A stretch of 64,000 nt of DNA from CAVSUZ01 sp963791885 (lineage in GTDB: Bacteria > Pseudomonadota > Alphaproteobacteria > Acetobacterales > Acetobacteraceae): assembly GCA_963791885.1 (NCBI GenBank), contig CAWBUL010000008.1, positions 124,001 through 188,000 of the forward strand, written 5' to 3'. Below the pieces are notes generated by a model that worked only from the letters and a program-made list of their open reading frames with translations, was not told where the DNA came from and ran no database searches. Position numbers and translations under genes: made by a program. Positions 9,280 to 18,306 of this stretch are shown piece by piece; within the stretch, counting starts at the first letter, position 1, and each line of letters opens with the position of its first letter.

Positions 9280-10610
9280 GGAGCGATAGCGGCGCCCAGG
9301 GAGTTCATCAGGGCGACAAAGTCCGGGAAGCTGGTGTCGATGAAGGCTGCGTCGTCGACCGCGACCGGCCGGTCCGTCGCCAGCCCAAGAACCAGCGCGC
9401 TCATGGCGATCCGATGATCCATATGCGTGGTGACGGTGCCACCCCCCGGATGATTCACGCCACCATGAACGATCAGATCGTCCCCCTCGATTTCCACCCG
9501 CACGCCGTTTTCCGACAGCATAGCGGCGGTGGCCGAAAGCCGATCGCTCTCCTTCACCCGCAATTCCCTCAGACCGCGCATACGGGTGCTACCGCGCGTG
9601 CACGCTGCGGCGACAGCGAGGATCGGGTATTCGTCGATCATGCTGGGTGCGCGCTCGGGCGGGACATCTGTGGCGCGCAGTTTGGCGTGGGTGACGAGCA
9701 GATCGCCCACAGGCTCGCCGCCTTCCGTTCGGGGATTCCGGACCGCGATATCGGCCCCCATCTCCCGCAATGTCGCAAGTAAGCCGGCACGAAGCGGATT
9801 CAGTCCCACGCCCGTCAGTTCGATCCGAGATCCCGGCACGATCAGTGCGGCGACCAGGGGAAAAGCGGCGGAAGACGGGTCGCCCGGAACGACGACGTCG
9901 GCGGCACGCAGCTCGGGTTGGCCTTGCAGGGTGATTACGCGGACACGTCCGTCGGCTTCTACGGAAACGGTGGCACCGAAATGCCGCAGCATGTTTTCGG
10001 TATGGTCACGGGTCGCCTCTTTCTCGCGTACCCTGGTGATGCCGGATGCATTGAGGCCAGCCAGCAAGACCGCCGACTTCACCTGGGCCGACGGGACCGG
10101 CACGTCGTAATCGAGCGCCAGAGCGTCTTCGGCGCCTTCGATGGCGAGCGGCAGTCGCCCGCCCTCGCGCGCATGGAAGACCGCGCCGCAGGCGGAGAGC
10201 GGGTCGATTACCCGGCGCATGGGCCGCCGCCGCAGGCTGGCATCGCCGGTCATGATCGAGAAGATGTTGTGACTCGCAAGAATGCCGCAGAGCAACCGGG
10301 CGGCGGTGCCGGAATTCCCCATGTCAAGCACGTCCTCGGGCTCGGCCAGGCCGCCGATGCCGCGCCCGGCGACCATCCAGTCGCGCTCGCCATGCTCGAC
10401 ATGAGCGCCAAGCGCCCGCATTGCCGCGGCGGTACGCAGCACATCCTCACCCTCGAGCAGGCCGGTGATGCGCGTCTCGCCGATGGCGAGCGCCCCGAAC
10501 ATCAAGGCGCGGTGGCTGATGGACTTGTCGCCAGGCACCGGGCAGCTCCCGGCAAGCCCTGCGGCAGGCCGGCCCGAACGCAGCGGGCGCGCGGCTGAGG
10601 CATGCGTCAT
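9270..10610 (-). CDS. aroA: 3-phosphoshikimate 1-carboxyvinyltransferase (EPSP synthase)
   Basis: Shikimate-pathway enzyme that joins phosphoenolpyruvate to shikimate-3-phosphate; 446 residues from ATG 10610. Visible hallmarks are VPGDKSISHRALM, LDMGNSGTAARLL, the PEP-binding loop MTGDASLRRRPM, QVKSAVLLAG, SMIDEYPILAVAAA and LRVKESDRL. The ALASHNIFS insert and the overall pattern resemble class II EPSP synthases such as those of Agrobacterium-type enzymes, in which an Ala replaces the class I Gly in the PEP loop (here GILASHN), but class assignment by eye is tentative. It is the first gene of aroA-cmk-SMP30 and is divergent from the FYDLN gene. Confidence 0.95.
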   Translation of the reverse strand: MTHASAARPLRSGRPAAGLAGSCPVPGDKSISHRALMFGALAIGETRITGLLEGEDVLRTAAAMRALGAHVEHGERDWMVAGRGIGGLAEPEDVLDMGNSGTAARLLCGILASHNIFSIMTGDASLRRRPMRRVIDPLSACGAVFHAREGGRLPLAIEGAEDALALDYDVPVPSAQVKSAVLLAGLNASGITRVREKEATRDHTENMLRHFGATVSVEADGRVRVITLQGQPELRAADVVVPGDPSSAAFPLVAALIVPGSRIELTGVGLNPLRAGLLATLREMGADIAVRNPRTEGGEPVGDLLVTHAKLRATDVPPERAPSMIDEYPILAVAAACTRGSTRMRGLRELRVKESDRLSATAAMLSENGVRVEIEGDDLIVHGGVNHPGGGTVTTHMDHRIAMSALVLGLATDRPVAVDDAAFIDTSFPDFVALMNSLGAAIAPCP

Positions 10611-10693
10611 GCAGCGGCCATTACCACGCGGCTTGGCATTTGACAGCACTTCGGCCGGGTGGCATGGCGCGCCGCTTCTGATCTGAGGCCACG

Positions 10694-11035
10694 ATGGTAC
10701 GACCCGAACTCGGCAACAAACGCGTCTGCGTGGCGTGCGGCACGCGGTTCTACGACCTGGGCAAGTCCCCGGCGATCTGCCCGAAGTGCGGGACGGAGCA
10801 ACCTGTGGAGCAGCCGCGCGTGCGCCGGCCGAGCGGTGGCGTGCCGCCAGAGGACCGGCGGCCAAAGAAGCCCGTGCCGGTTCCGGGCGCCGAGGAGGCG
10901 GAAATCGAGGTGGAGGGCCTGGAAGAAGAGGCCGAGGAGGACGTGCTGGAGGATACCGGCGACCTCGAGGACGATGCCGACGCGATCGGGCCGGACATCG
11001 AGGTCGAGACGGATACGGACGAAACGGAGCGGTAA
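10694..11035 (+). CDS. FYDLN-acid domain protein (TIGR02300 family)
   Basis: Protein of 113 residues. The N-terminal zinc-ribbon-like part has CVACG and CPKCG around the name-giving motif (TRFYDLGKSPAICP). It is followed by a proline-rich linker and a long, strongly acidic tail of Glu/Asp runs (EEAEEDVLEDTGDLEDD). The family is nearly confined to alphaproteobacteria and is often found beside aroA-cmk, as here, divergently transcribed. Its function is unknown. Confidence 0.9.
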   Translation: MVRPELGNKRVCVACGTRFYDLGKSPAICPKCGTEQPVEQPRVRRPSGGVPPEDRRPKKPVPVPGAEEAEIEVEGLEEEAEEDVLEDTGDLEDDADAIGPDIEVETDTDETER

Positions 11036-11046
11036 GCGCTCCGTCC

Positions 11047-12366
11047 TTATGGGTTGATGTAGTGCAGGCCCGTGAAGCGCTGACGCAGCGCTGCGGTCGG
11101 CGGTGCGACAGCCTCCGGATTGTTCGAGCGTAGTCCTTCCGCGATCAGCGCGGCCAAGGCAGCCACATCGCCAACGGTAACACCGCGCCGGACGAGCTCC
11201 GGCGTCCCGATGCGCAGTCCATTCACATCGCCCTCAACCGGGGCGATCGGCAGTCCGATCCCGCAGGCGAGGAACCCTGCTCTCCGGAGTTTCTTCGCCG
11301 CAGCCTGGCCGCCGCCGAATGCGGCAGCTTCCAGCGCGAACTGATGGCTCTGTGTTGTCCCGTGCGACGTGGAGAAGACGGGCAGTCCTTGCTCGGACAA
11401 CGCATCAGCAAGTCCCCGGGCGACATCGATCATTGCCCGCGAGTAGGCGCGACCGTGGTCTCTCCAGTCGAGCAGTGTAATTGCCAGCGCCGCTGATTTC
11501 GCCGCATCGAAGTTAGCCGTCATGCCGGGGAAGGCGATTTGGTCGAGCTTCTCCGCAATCTCCGCATTATTGGTCACGATCAAGCCGCCGGCAGGTCCGC
11601 CGAGGCTTTTGTAAGTGCTCATCGTCATCAGATGCGCGCCGTGATGGAGCGGGTTCTCCCACGCGCCGCCCGCGATCAGCCCGCATTGATGCGCCGCATC
11701 GAACAGGACATGCGCGCCGACCTCGTCCGCGATCGCGCGAATTTCCCGGACCGGATGGGGTAAAAGATTGAGGCTTCCGCCGATCGTTATGATCTTCGGC
11801 CTTACCGCACGTGCCTGGTCGCGCAAGCCTTGGAAATCGACCGTATATCCGTTGGCATCGATCGGCATGGCGTGTGTCCGCAGCCCATAGAGGCCCGCGC
11901 ACCCCGCGCGGTGGTGCGTGACGTGACCGCCGATCATCGCTGGAGGTGCGATAATGTCGTCGCCCGGCTTCGCCAAAGCCATGAAGCCACAAAGATTCGC
12001 CATGGCTCCGGACGCCACGCGAATCTCCGCAAACTTCGCCTTGAAAATTTCTGCGGCCAGCTCCGCGGCGATGACCTCGATTTCCTCGATCGCTTCAAGG
12101 CCCATTTCATACTTGTCGCTGGGATAGCCGAGTGATGCACGGCTGCTCATGCCTCGGCTCAGCATCCGCTCCGCTGCCGGGTTCATCACGTTCGAGGCCG
12201 GGTTCAGGTTGAAACAGTCGCGGTCGTGGATCTGCAGGTTACGCTCGACTAGCGCGTCGATCTGCGCGGCAACGTCGCGGGAGGGTGCGGCAACACCCGC
12301 CGCGAGACTCTGGATGTAGGTCTCGCACGTCGCCGGAACCCAGTTCCGGCGTTCGAGATGCGGCAT
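11047..12366 (-). CDS. Serine hydroxymethyltransferase-like PLP enzyme
   Basis: Fold-type I PLP enzyme of 439 residues. The expected SHMT elements are present: NLNPASNVMNPA near residue 53, GYPSDKYEMG, the PLP-contacting FDAAHQCGLI near 222-231, and the Schiff-base lysine in TMSTYKSLGGPAGG (Lys 253). Canonical glycine SHMT has T-H-K before the GPRGG loop, but here the His is Tyr and the Arg is Ala. That suggests a paralogue, such as an alpha-methylserine or beta-hydroxy-amino-acid aldolase type, not the housekeeping GlyA. A strong ribosome site (CAGGAG) precedes ATG 12366. It is divergent from a ThDP-dependent enzyme 74 bp away. Confidence 0.78.
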   Translation of the reverse strand: MPHLERRNWVPATCETYIQSLAAGVAAPSRDVAAQIDALVERNLQIHDRDCFNLNPASNVMNPAAERMLSRGMSSRASLGYPSDKYEMGLEAIEEIEVIAAELAAEIFKAKFAEIRVASGAMANLCGFMALAKPGDDIIAPPAMIGGHVTHHRAGCAGLYGLRTHAMPIDANGYTVDFQGLRDQARAVRPKIITIGGSLNLLPHPVREIRAIADEVGAHVLFDAAHQCGLIAGGAWENPLHHGAHLMTMSTYKSLGGPAGGLIVTNNAEIAEKLDQIAFPGMTANFDAAKSAALAITLLDWRDHGRAYSRAMIDVARGLADALSEQGLPVFSTSHGTTQSHQFALEAAAFGGGQAAAKKLRRAGFLACGIGLPIAPVEGDVNGLRIGTPELVRRGVTVGDVAALAALIAEGLRSNNPEAVAPPTAALRQRFTGLHYINP

Positions 12367-12440
12367 ACGACACTCCTGTGAAGCTCTGGCGTCCCGCGCC
12401 GCTTCGGCGTACCGGAACGGTACGACAAGGGGGAAACGGC

Positions 12441-14090
12441 ATGGCCGACCAATACACCGTCGCCGACCTGGTTGCGGAGTTCCTCTCCGCCTGCGGCGTC
12501 ACCACCGCCTTCGGCATCGCCTCGGTGCACAACATCCCGATGCTGGACGCGATCGGCCGGCGCAATGCCATCCGCTTTATGATGGCCCGCGGGGAGCTTG
12601 GCGGCGCGCATATGGCGGACGGCTATGCGCGCGCCTCCGGTGACCTGGGCGTGATTTTCTCCTCCACCGGACCCGGCGCCGCGAACGCCGTGGGCGGCCT
12701 GATCGAGGCCCGTTTCGCGAGCTCCCCTGTGCTGCACATCACCGGCCAGACCGCGACGAAATACGCCGATCGCGGTGTCGGCACGGTGCACGACGCATAC
12801 GACCAACTCGGCATGCTGGGATCGGTCAGCAAGGAGGCATTCAGGCTGCGAGCGGTCGAGCAGACGATGGGTGTGCTGACGACAGCAGTCACGCAGGCAC
12901 TCACGCCGCCGATGGGGCCCGTCAGCGTGGAGATCCCGATCGACCTGCAACGCGTGCCGATCACACGCCCGGCCCTGCTGGACAACTTCACCCTGCCACT
13001 CCCGGCCCCGCGCGCGCCGGCTGCCGCCGAACTGGACGAGCTCGCCGCGCGTGTCGCCCGGGCGCGCCGGCCGATGATGTGGGTGGGATCCGGTGCACGC
13101 CACGCGGGGGCGGAGATCCGCAAGCTGCTCGATCTCGGCTTCACCGTGGTCAACAGCCTGCAGGGGAGGGGCATGGTGCCCGAGGACGATCCCCGCAGCC
13201 TGGGAGGGCTGCATGGCAACGGCATGCCGGAGGTCCAGGCATTCTACGGTACGGTGGACCTGATGCTGGTGGTCGGCGCCCGACTGCGCGGGCACGAAAC
13301 CGGCGATTTCTCCGTCAAGCTGCCGGCGAATCTGATCCAGATCGATGTCGATCCGCTGGCCAATGGCCGCACCTATCCGAACCAATATTTTGTCTGCGGC
13401 GACGCGAAGCTGGCGCTGCGGGGATTGCTGCAGCGGATCGAGGGCCGCACCACAATCGAGCCAAACTACCAGAACGAATTCCGCGACCTGAAGCAGAGGA
13501 TGGTCGCCGCGTATCTCGACACGCTGGGCGTGTACGGCACGTTCCCCGCCCAGCTACGCGCCGTGCTGCCCAAAGATGCGATCTGGGTGCGCGACGTGAC
13601 CCAGAGCAACACGACCTGGGGCAACCGCGTGTTCCCGCTGAATGACCCGCGGCAAAACGTCTACCCGGTGGGCGCCGGCATCGGCCAGGGATTGTCACTC
13701 TCCATCGGCGCCGCCGCCGCGGCTAACGGGCGCAAGACGATCTGCATGACCGGCGATGGCGGGTTCTTCCTCAATGTCGGCGAACTCTGGACCGCCGTGC
13801 AGGAGAAGCTCGATCTCACCGTTGTGGTGATGAACGATCGCGGATACGGCGTGATCAAACGCATCCAGGACGCGACGCAGCAGGGGCGCCGCTTTTTTGC
13901 CGACCTCCAGGGGCCGCCGCTGGAGGGCCTTGCGTCACTGGCAGGCATTCCGTTCTTCCGGGTGACCGAGGCCGGGCAGTTCGGCGCAACAGTCGGCCGC
14001 GCTTTGGGCCATAGCGGTCTCAGTCTCGTCGAGGTGGACATGCACCAGGTGGGCGAGTTCCCGGCGTACTATCCGTTCAATCGGCGCTGA
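12441..14090 (+). CDS. Thiamine-diphosphate-dependent enzyme, acetolactate synthase-like
   Basis: Protein of 549 residues with the three domains of the ThDP decarboxylase/synthase superfamily. The N-terminal pyrimidine-binding domain runs from YTVADLVAEFLSACGV with a catalytic-type Glu in MMARGELGGAHMADGYAR. The central Rossmann-like domain includes PMMWVGSGARHAG. The C-terminal diphosphate-binding domain has GDGGFFLNVGELWTAVQ and, after about 27 residues, MNDRGYG. It resembles large-subunit acetolactate synthase, benzoylformate decarboxylase and sulfoacetaldehyde acetyltransferase; the substrate is not decidable by eye and no small regulatory subunit is adjacent. ATG 12441 has AAGGGGGA upstream. 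The stop overlaps a putative CTG start of the next MFS gene. Confidence 0.85.
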   Translation: MADQYTVADLVAEFLSACGVTTAFGIASVHNIPMLDAIGRRNAIRFMMARGELGGAHMADGYARASGDLGVIFSSTGPGAANAVGGLIEARFASSPVLHITGQTATKYADRGVGTVHDAYDQLGMLGSVSKEAFRLRAVEQTMGVLTTAVTQALTPPMGPVSVEIPIDLQRVPITRPALLDNFTLPLPAPRAPAAAELDELAARVARARRPMMWVGSGARHAGAEIRKLLDLGFTVVNSLQGRGMVPEDDPRSLGGLHGNGMPEVQAFYGTVDLMLVVGARLRGHETGDFSVKLPANLIQIDVDPLANGRTYPNQYFVCGDAKLALRGLLQRIEGRTTIEPNYQNEFRDLKQRMVAAYLDTLGVYGTFPAQLRAVLPKDAIWVRDVTQSNTTWGNRVFPLNDPRQNVYPVGAGIGQGLSLSIGAAAAANGRKTICMTGDGGFFLNVGELWTAVQEKLDLTVVVMNDRGYGVIKRIQDATQQGRRFFADLQGPPLEGLASLAGIPFFRVTEAGQFGATVGRALGHSGLSLVEVDMHQVGEFPAYYPFNRR

Positions 14091-15259
14091 CGATCTTCGC
14101 CGTATCCGGCCGGCGCCTGTTCGCGGCGGCGCTGCTGCTCGCGAGCTTCAATCTTCGCCCCGCCGTCACCAGCCTCGGTCCCGTTCTGCCCGAAGTCATC
14201 CGCGGCGCCTCCCTCACCGCCGCCGAGGCCAGCCTGCTCGTCACCCTGCCGGCCCTCTGCTTCGGCCTGTTCGCGCCGGTCGCGCCGCCGCTCGCCCGCC
14301 GCTTCGGCATGGAACGCACCGTGTTGGCGATGCTGGTGATCCTGGCGATAGGCACTGCGCTACGCGCCGCAGAGACACGCTGGAGCCTGTTCGCCGGTGC
14401 GGTGTTGGCGGGGGGCGCCATCGGGGTGGTGAACGTGCTGCTGCCGGGCTTGGTGAAGCGGGATTTCGCGGACCGGGTCGCGCTGATGACCGGCCTGTTC
14501 ACCATGACCTTGTCCATCGGCGCGGCCAGCGCAGCCGGCGCCTCCGTGCCGCTTGCCCGAGCCTTCGGATCTTGGGGCGCGAGCCTCGCGATCTGGGCGA
14601 TCCCCGCGGCACTCGCCGCCGTGGCGATGCTGCCGGTGCTGCCGCCCGAGGTCCATGCACCACCGAGGCGCCGAGGACGCGGCCTCTGGCGCAGCGCCCT
14701 CGCCTGGCAGGTTACCCTGCTCATGGGGTTCCAGTCGGCCGTGACCTACTCCACCTTCGACTGGCTGCCGCCGCTCCTGCGCGACCGCGGGATGTCCCCC
14801 GTGAACGCGGGTCTGGTGCTGTCGCTCTCCGTCCTCGTGCAGGTCGGATCGACACTGGGTGGGGCACCCTTCGCCCAGTTGTTCCGAGACCAGCGGCTGC
14901 CCGCCGCGTTGACCCTGATCGTGGGCACGGCGGGGTTTCTGGGATGCATCTACGCCCCGCTCCCGTGGGTCTGGGGCAGCGCAGTCGTGATGGGCCTGGG
15001 CCAGGGCGCGGTCTTCCCCATCGCGCTGATGATCATCGTGCTACGCGCGCCTGATACGGCGACAGCGGCGCGGCTTTCGGGAATGGCGCAGGCGGTTGGT
15101 TATATCATCGCCGCCGCGGCGCCGTTTCTGGTCGGCCTGTCGCATCAATGGGTGGGCAACTGGCGCGCCACCGGGCCGCTGATCGTACTCTACGCCCTGA
15201 TAGGCATCGCCGCCGGCTTCGGCGCGGGGCGTAAGCGCATGGTCCACGCCGTAGGGTGA
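14087..15259 (+). CDS. MFS transporter, CynX/NimT-like; start unclear (CTG?)
   Basis: Inner-membrane transporter of about 390 residues. The conserved N-terminal NLRPAVTSLGPVLPE is typical of the CynX/NimT (cyanate/nitroimidazole) MFS branch and is encoded well before the first in-frame ATG (14309). The true start must therefore lie upstream. The only reasonable initiation codon is CTG 14087, overlapping the TGA of the ThDP gene as CTGA. About twelve hydrophobic segments follow, with the loop RRFGMERT after helix 2. It sits between the ThDP-enzyme gene and recG, both in the same direction with overlaps, so it is part of that transcription unit. The substrate is unknown. Confidence 0.8.
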   Translation: MTIFAVSGRRLFAAALLLASFNLRPAVTSLGPVLPEVIRGASLTAAEASLLVTLPALCFGLFAPVAPPLARRFGMERTVLAMLVILAIGTALRAAETRWSLFAGAVLAGGAIGVVNVLLPGLVKRDFADRVALMTGLFTMTLSIGAASAAGASVPLARAFGSWGASLAIWAIPAALAAVAMLPVLPPEVHAPPRRRGRGLWRSALAWQVTLLMGFQSAVTYSTFDWLPPLLRDRGMSPVNAGLVLSLSVLVQVGSTLGGAPFAQLFRDQRLPAALTLIVGTAGFLGCIYAPLPWVWGSAVVMGLGQGAVFPIALMIIVLRAPDTATAARLSGMAQAVGYIIAAAAPFLVGLSHQWVGNWRATGPLIVLYALIGIAAGFGAGRKRMVHAVG

Positions 15260-17347
15260 ACCGCATACCGGATGCTTGTATCACCCAGGGTGTGGAGCAT
15301 GATTCTCTCGCCCCGCTATTCGCACCGTTGAACACCCTGCGCGGTGTCGGTCCGGCCGTCGCGACGCTCCTGGCACGCGTCGCCAACGGTGAGCGCGTGC
15401 TCGATCTGCTTTTTCACCTGCCGGAATTGGTACTTGGACCGGCGATCGCGTCCGGCCATCCGGGACGCGCGGCCGGGACAGATCGCGACGCTCCAGGTGG
15501 AGGTGGTCCGCCACGATCGCCCGGCCAATCCCCGCCAACCGTGGCGCGTAGTTGTGCGCGACGACACCGGCACCGCCGAGCTGGTCTTCTTCCGCTTCCA
15601 GCGCGAAGCCCAGATGCCGCCCGGCGCGAAGCTGCTGGTCTCCGGCAAGCTCGACCTGTTCAACGGCCGGCTGACCATGCCGCATCCGGACCATGTGGTA
15701 GTGGCCGATCATCCCGAACGCATGCCGGCGATCGAGCCGGTCTGGCCGATGACCGCCGGCCTGTTTCCGCGGCAGATCGGCGCCGCCATGGCCGACGCGC
15801 TGGGGCGATTGCCGGACCTGCCGGAGTGGCACGATGCAGCTCTGATGCGACGCGAACGCTGGGGCGGCTTTGTCGAGGCGCTACGAGCGGTGCAGGCGCC
15901 AGTGGAGATCCCCGACGAACGTCCCCGCACGCGCCTGGCTTATGACGAACTGCTGGCCGGGCAGATCGCACTGCACGTGGTTCGCGGCCGCGTCCGTGCG
16001 CGCCCCGGGCGCGCGTTGAGCGGAGATGGTTCGCTCCGGACGCGGGCGCTAGCGCGATTCGGACATCCGATGACCGCGTCGCAGCGCACAGCCCTCGTTG
16101 ACATCGACGCTGATCTCGACGCGCCACGGCGCATGCTGCGGCTGCTGCAAGGGGATGTCGGGTCGGGCAAGACACTGGTGGCTGCGCTGACCATGCTGCG
16201 CGCGGTCGAGGCCGGAACGCAGGCGGCACTGATGGCACCGACTGAGCTCCTGGCTCGACAGCACCTGCGGACTTTGTCGCGGATTTGTCCTGAACCAGTT
16301 GCGCTGTTGACGGGCAGTGTGAAAGGTGCGGCGCGTACCAAACTGCTGCGGCAATTGGCGGATGGCAGCGTGCGCATGGTCGTCGGAACGCACGCGCTGT
16401 TTCAGGAGAATGTCGCATTCCGCGACCTCGGCGTCGCCGTCATCGATGAGCAGCATCGCTTCGGTGTGGCGCAGCGCCTGCTGCTCAGCACCAAGGGCGA
16501 ACAGACCGATGTGCTGGTGATGACGGCGACGCCGATCCCGCGCACCCTGCTGCTGACCCAATGGGGTGAGATGGACGTCTCACGCTTGACCGACAAGCCG
16601 GCCGGACGCGGCGCAATCCGCACCACGCTGCATTCACTCGCGACAGCACCGGCGGTCTTGGCGGGTCTGGTTCGCAAGCTTGAAGAAGGAGCACAGATTT
16701 ACTGGGTCTGCCCGCTCGTTGCAGAAAGTGAAGCCCTGGATCTTGCGGCGGCAGAGGATCGCTTTGCCGCATTGCGTGGGCAGCTCGGCGACGCCGTCGG
16801 GCTGGCGCATGGCCAGATGTCCAGCGAAGCGCGAGAAGCCGCGCTGGCCGCCTTCGCGCGCGGTGAGATCAGGCTGCTCGTCGCGACCACGGTGGTAGAG
16901 GTCGGCGTCGATGTGCCGGCCGCGACCGTGATGGTGATCGAACATGCGGAGCGCTTCGGCCTGGCGCAGCTTCACCAGTTGCGTGGACGCGTCGGACGCG
17001 GCTCCGCCGAAAGCTTTTGCCTGCTCCTGCACGACGACGGACTGACCGACACCGCGCGGCGGCGGCTCCTCATGCTGCGCGACACCGATGATGGCTTCGC
17101 CATCGCCGATGCCGATTTCCGCTTGCGCGGCGCGGGTGACGTGCTGGGCACGCGCCAGGCAGGTCTGCCGGGATTCCGGCTGGCGGACGCGGATGCGCAT
17201 GAAGGCTTGCTGCACATGGCACACCAGGACGCCGCGCTGCTGGTGGAGAAAGACCCGGGCCTTACCAGCCAACGCGGTCAGGCAGTCCGTGTGCTGTTGC
17301 GGATTTTCGGTCAGTGGGAGGCAATGAAGACGCTGTTGGCGGGGTAG
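15256..17347 (+). pseudogene. recG: ATP-dependent DNA helicase RecG, split by a one-base frameshift
   Basis: The start region (GTG 15256, or GTG 15292) reads APLNTLRGVGPAVATLLARV and LLFHLPELVL. The next frame continues DRRSRPAIRDARPGQIATL as the wedge/OB domain and then the helicase core: LLQGDVGSGKT (motif I), MAPTELLARQH, AVIDEQHRFG (motif II), MTATPIPRTL and QLRGRVGRG (motif VI). Restored length is about 696 residues, normal for RecG, which remodels stalled replication forks and Holliday junctions. Removing one G from GG at 15436-15437 gives a continuous ELVLDRRSRP. A broken recG with an otherwise perfectly conserved core argues for a sequencing error rather than decay. Confidence 0.85.
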
Positions 17348-17352
17348 AAGGC

Positions 17353-18033
17353 TTATCCCGCCCAGGGCAGCGAATAGGTCCGCACATTCGTGAAGCACTT
17401 CATCGCTTCGACGACACCTTCCTTGTGCCCCAACCCGGAATCCTTGATCCCGCCGAGCGGGGACATCTCGATCCGGTAGCCTGTCGGCTTCAGCACCACC
17501 CGGTTGTTGGTCGCGATGGCCGGCGCGATCTTGTGGCTGACCATATTCAGTGGATGATTGAACGGCGTGATCGCCGAGATCACGCCCAGCAGCGGCACCC
17601 GCGTGGTGAAGATCTTACGCTGCTTGCCCATCGGGCTGGTGTCGCAGGCATACGTCTCCCCGTCATCCAGGATCGTCAGTTGCGCCGCGAAGGAATAAAC
17701 ATCGTAGGCGCGGGTCGCTTCGTAGAGTGAATCCTTCCAGCACAGCCCGGACTCGGCTGTGATCAAGCGCGCGAACTCCTCTTTCCTCTCACGCAGCTTT
17801 TCGGCCGTCCGCATCAAAATCTGCTGGCGTTCGTATCGGCTAAGCCGCGGCCTGAATGCACGGGCCGTAGCAAACGCCTGCCGCACCATTTCGGGCCGCG
17901 CGGCAGGCACGGTGCCGGCCACCTGGCCGGTATAGGGATTGCGCACCTCGATCGTTTCGTCCGTCCGGACCTCGCGACCGGCGATACGCATCGCCTCGTG
18001 CCGGACCGGCAGGGTCACCGCAATATCCATCAT
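17353..18033 (-). pseudogene. Phosphonoacetaldehyde dehydrogenase (PhnY-like), large internal deletion
   Basis: An aldehyde dehydrogenase of only 226 residues where the family needs about 470-485. The N-terminal half is normal (AMRIAGREVRTDETIEVRNP, LGVISAITPFNHPLN, NRVVLKPT). It then jumps directly to the extreme C-terminus (GYRIEMSPLGGIKDSGLG, EAMKCFTNVRTYSLPW). About 250 residues are missing in frame, including the catalytic Cys and the general-base Glu, so the product cannot be active. The C-terminal pattern is that of the phosphonoacetaldehyde dehydrogenase (TIGR03250-like) group. The start ATG 18033 overlaps a small upstream phnA-like ORF as ATGA. The neighbouring phosphonate-type Fe-ADH supports the assignment. 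Confidence 0.75.
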
Positions 18034-18155
18034 GCTGACCGCGGTCCCGACACGATAACGGATTCACCGATTCGGACGGCGATGGCCGGCGCGGACGGCA
18101 TCTGATACATCCGGCCATTCATCTCGACCGGGCCAGACAAGCGCGAGATTGTCAT
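18030..18155 (-). pseudogene. Possible phosphonoacetate hydrolase (PhnA) remnant
   Basis: A 41-residue ORF from ATG 18155 with a strong ribosome site (GGGGGAGAGGA) whose TGA overlaps the phnY-like start. Its N-terminus, VEMNGRMYQMPSAPAIAV, resembles the beginning of PhnA (a V-N-x-R-x-Y...P-x-I-V-V pattern), but full-length PhnA is about 400 residues. The good ribosome site and translational coupling suggest that a full gene once stood here and that its interior has been lost, as in the adjacent dehydrogenase. The identification rests on a short match from memory and is tentative. Confidence 0.4.
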
Positions 18156-18306
18156 GAAGCGGCGATCCTCTCCCCCGGGCGGTCACAATGTAGCGGTCCT
18201 TATCGACCATTCAACAACACCCCGGTCAGGACAGTAATCGTCGGATTGACCAACGCCGTCAGCATCCGCTTCATGCGGTGCACCGATTAAACGGACAACA
18301 CACTTC

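Noticed and set aside
12249..13385. Reverse-strand open frame of 378 codons over the ThDP enzyme gene
   Set aside because: Composition is shadow-like, with no ribosome site or family motif; the forward frame has full ThDP signatures.
18156..18306. Sigma-70 promoter for the phosphonate Fe-ADH gene
   Set aside because: A TTGACC at 18246 has no convincing -10 box at proper spacing, so no promoter is called.
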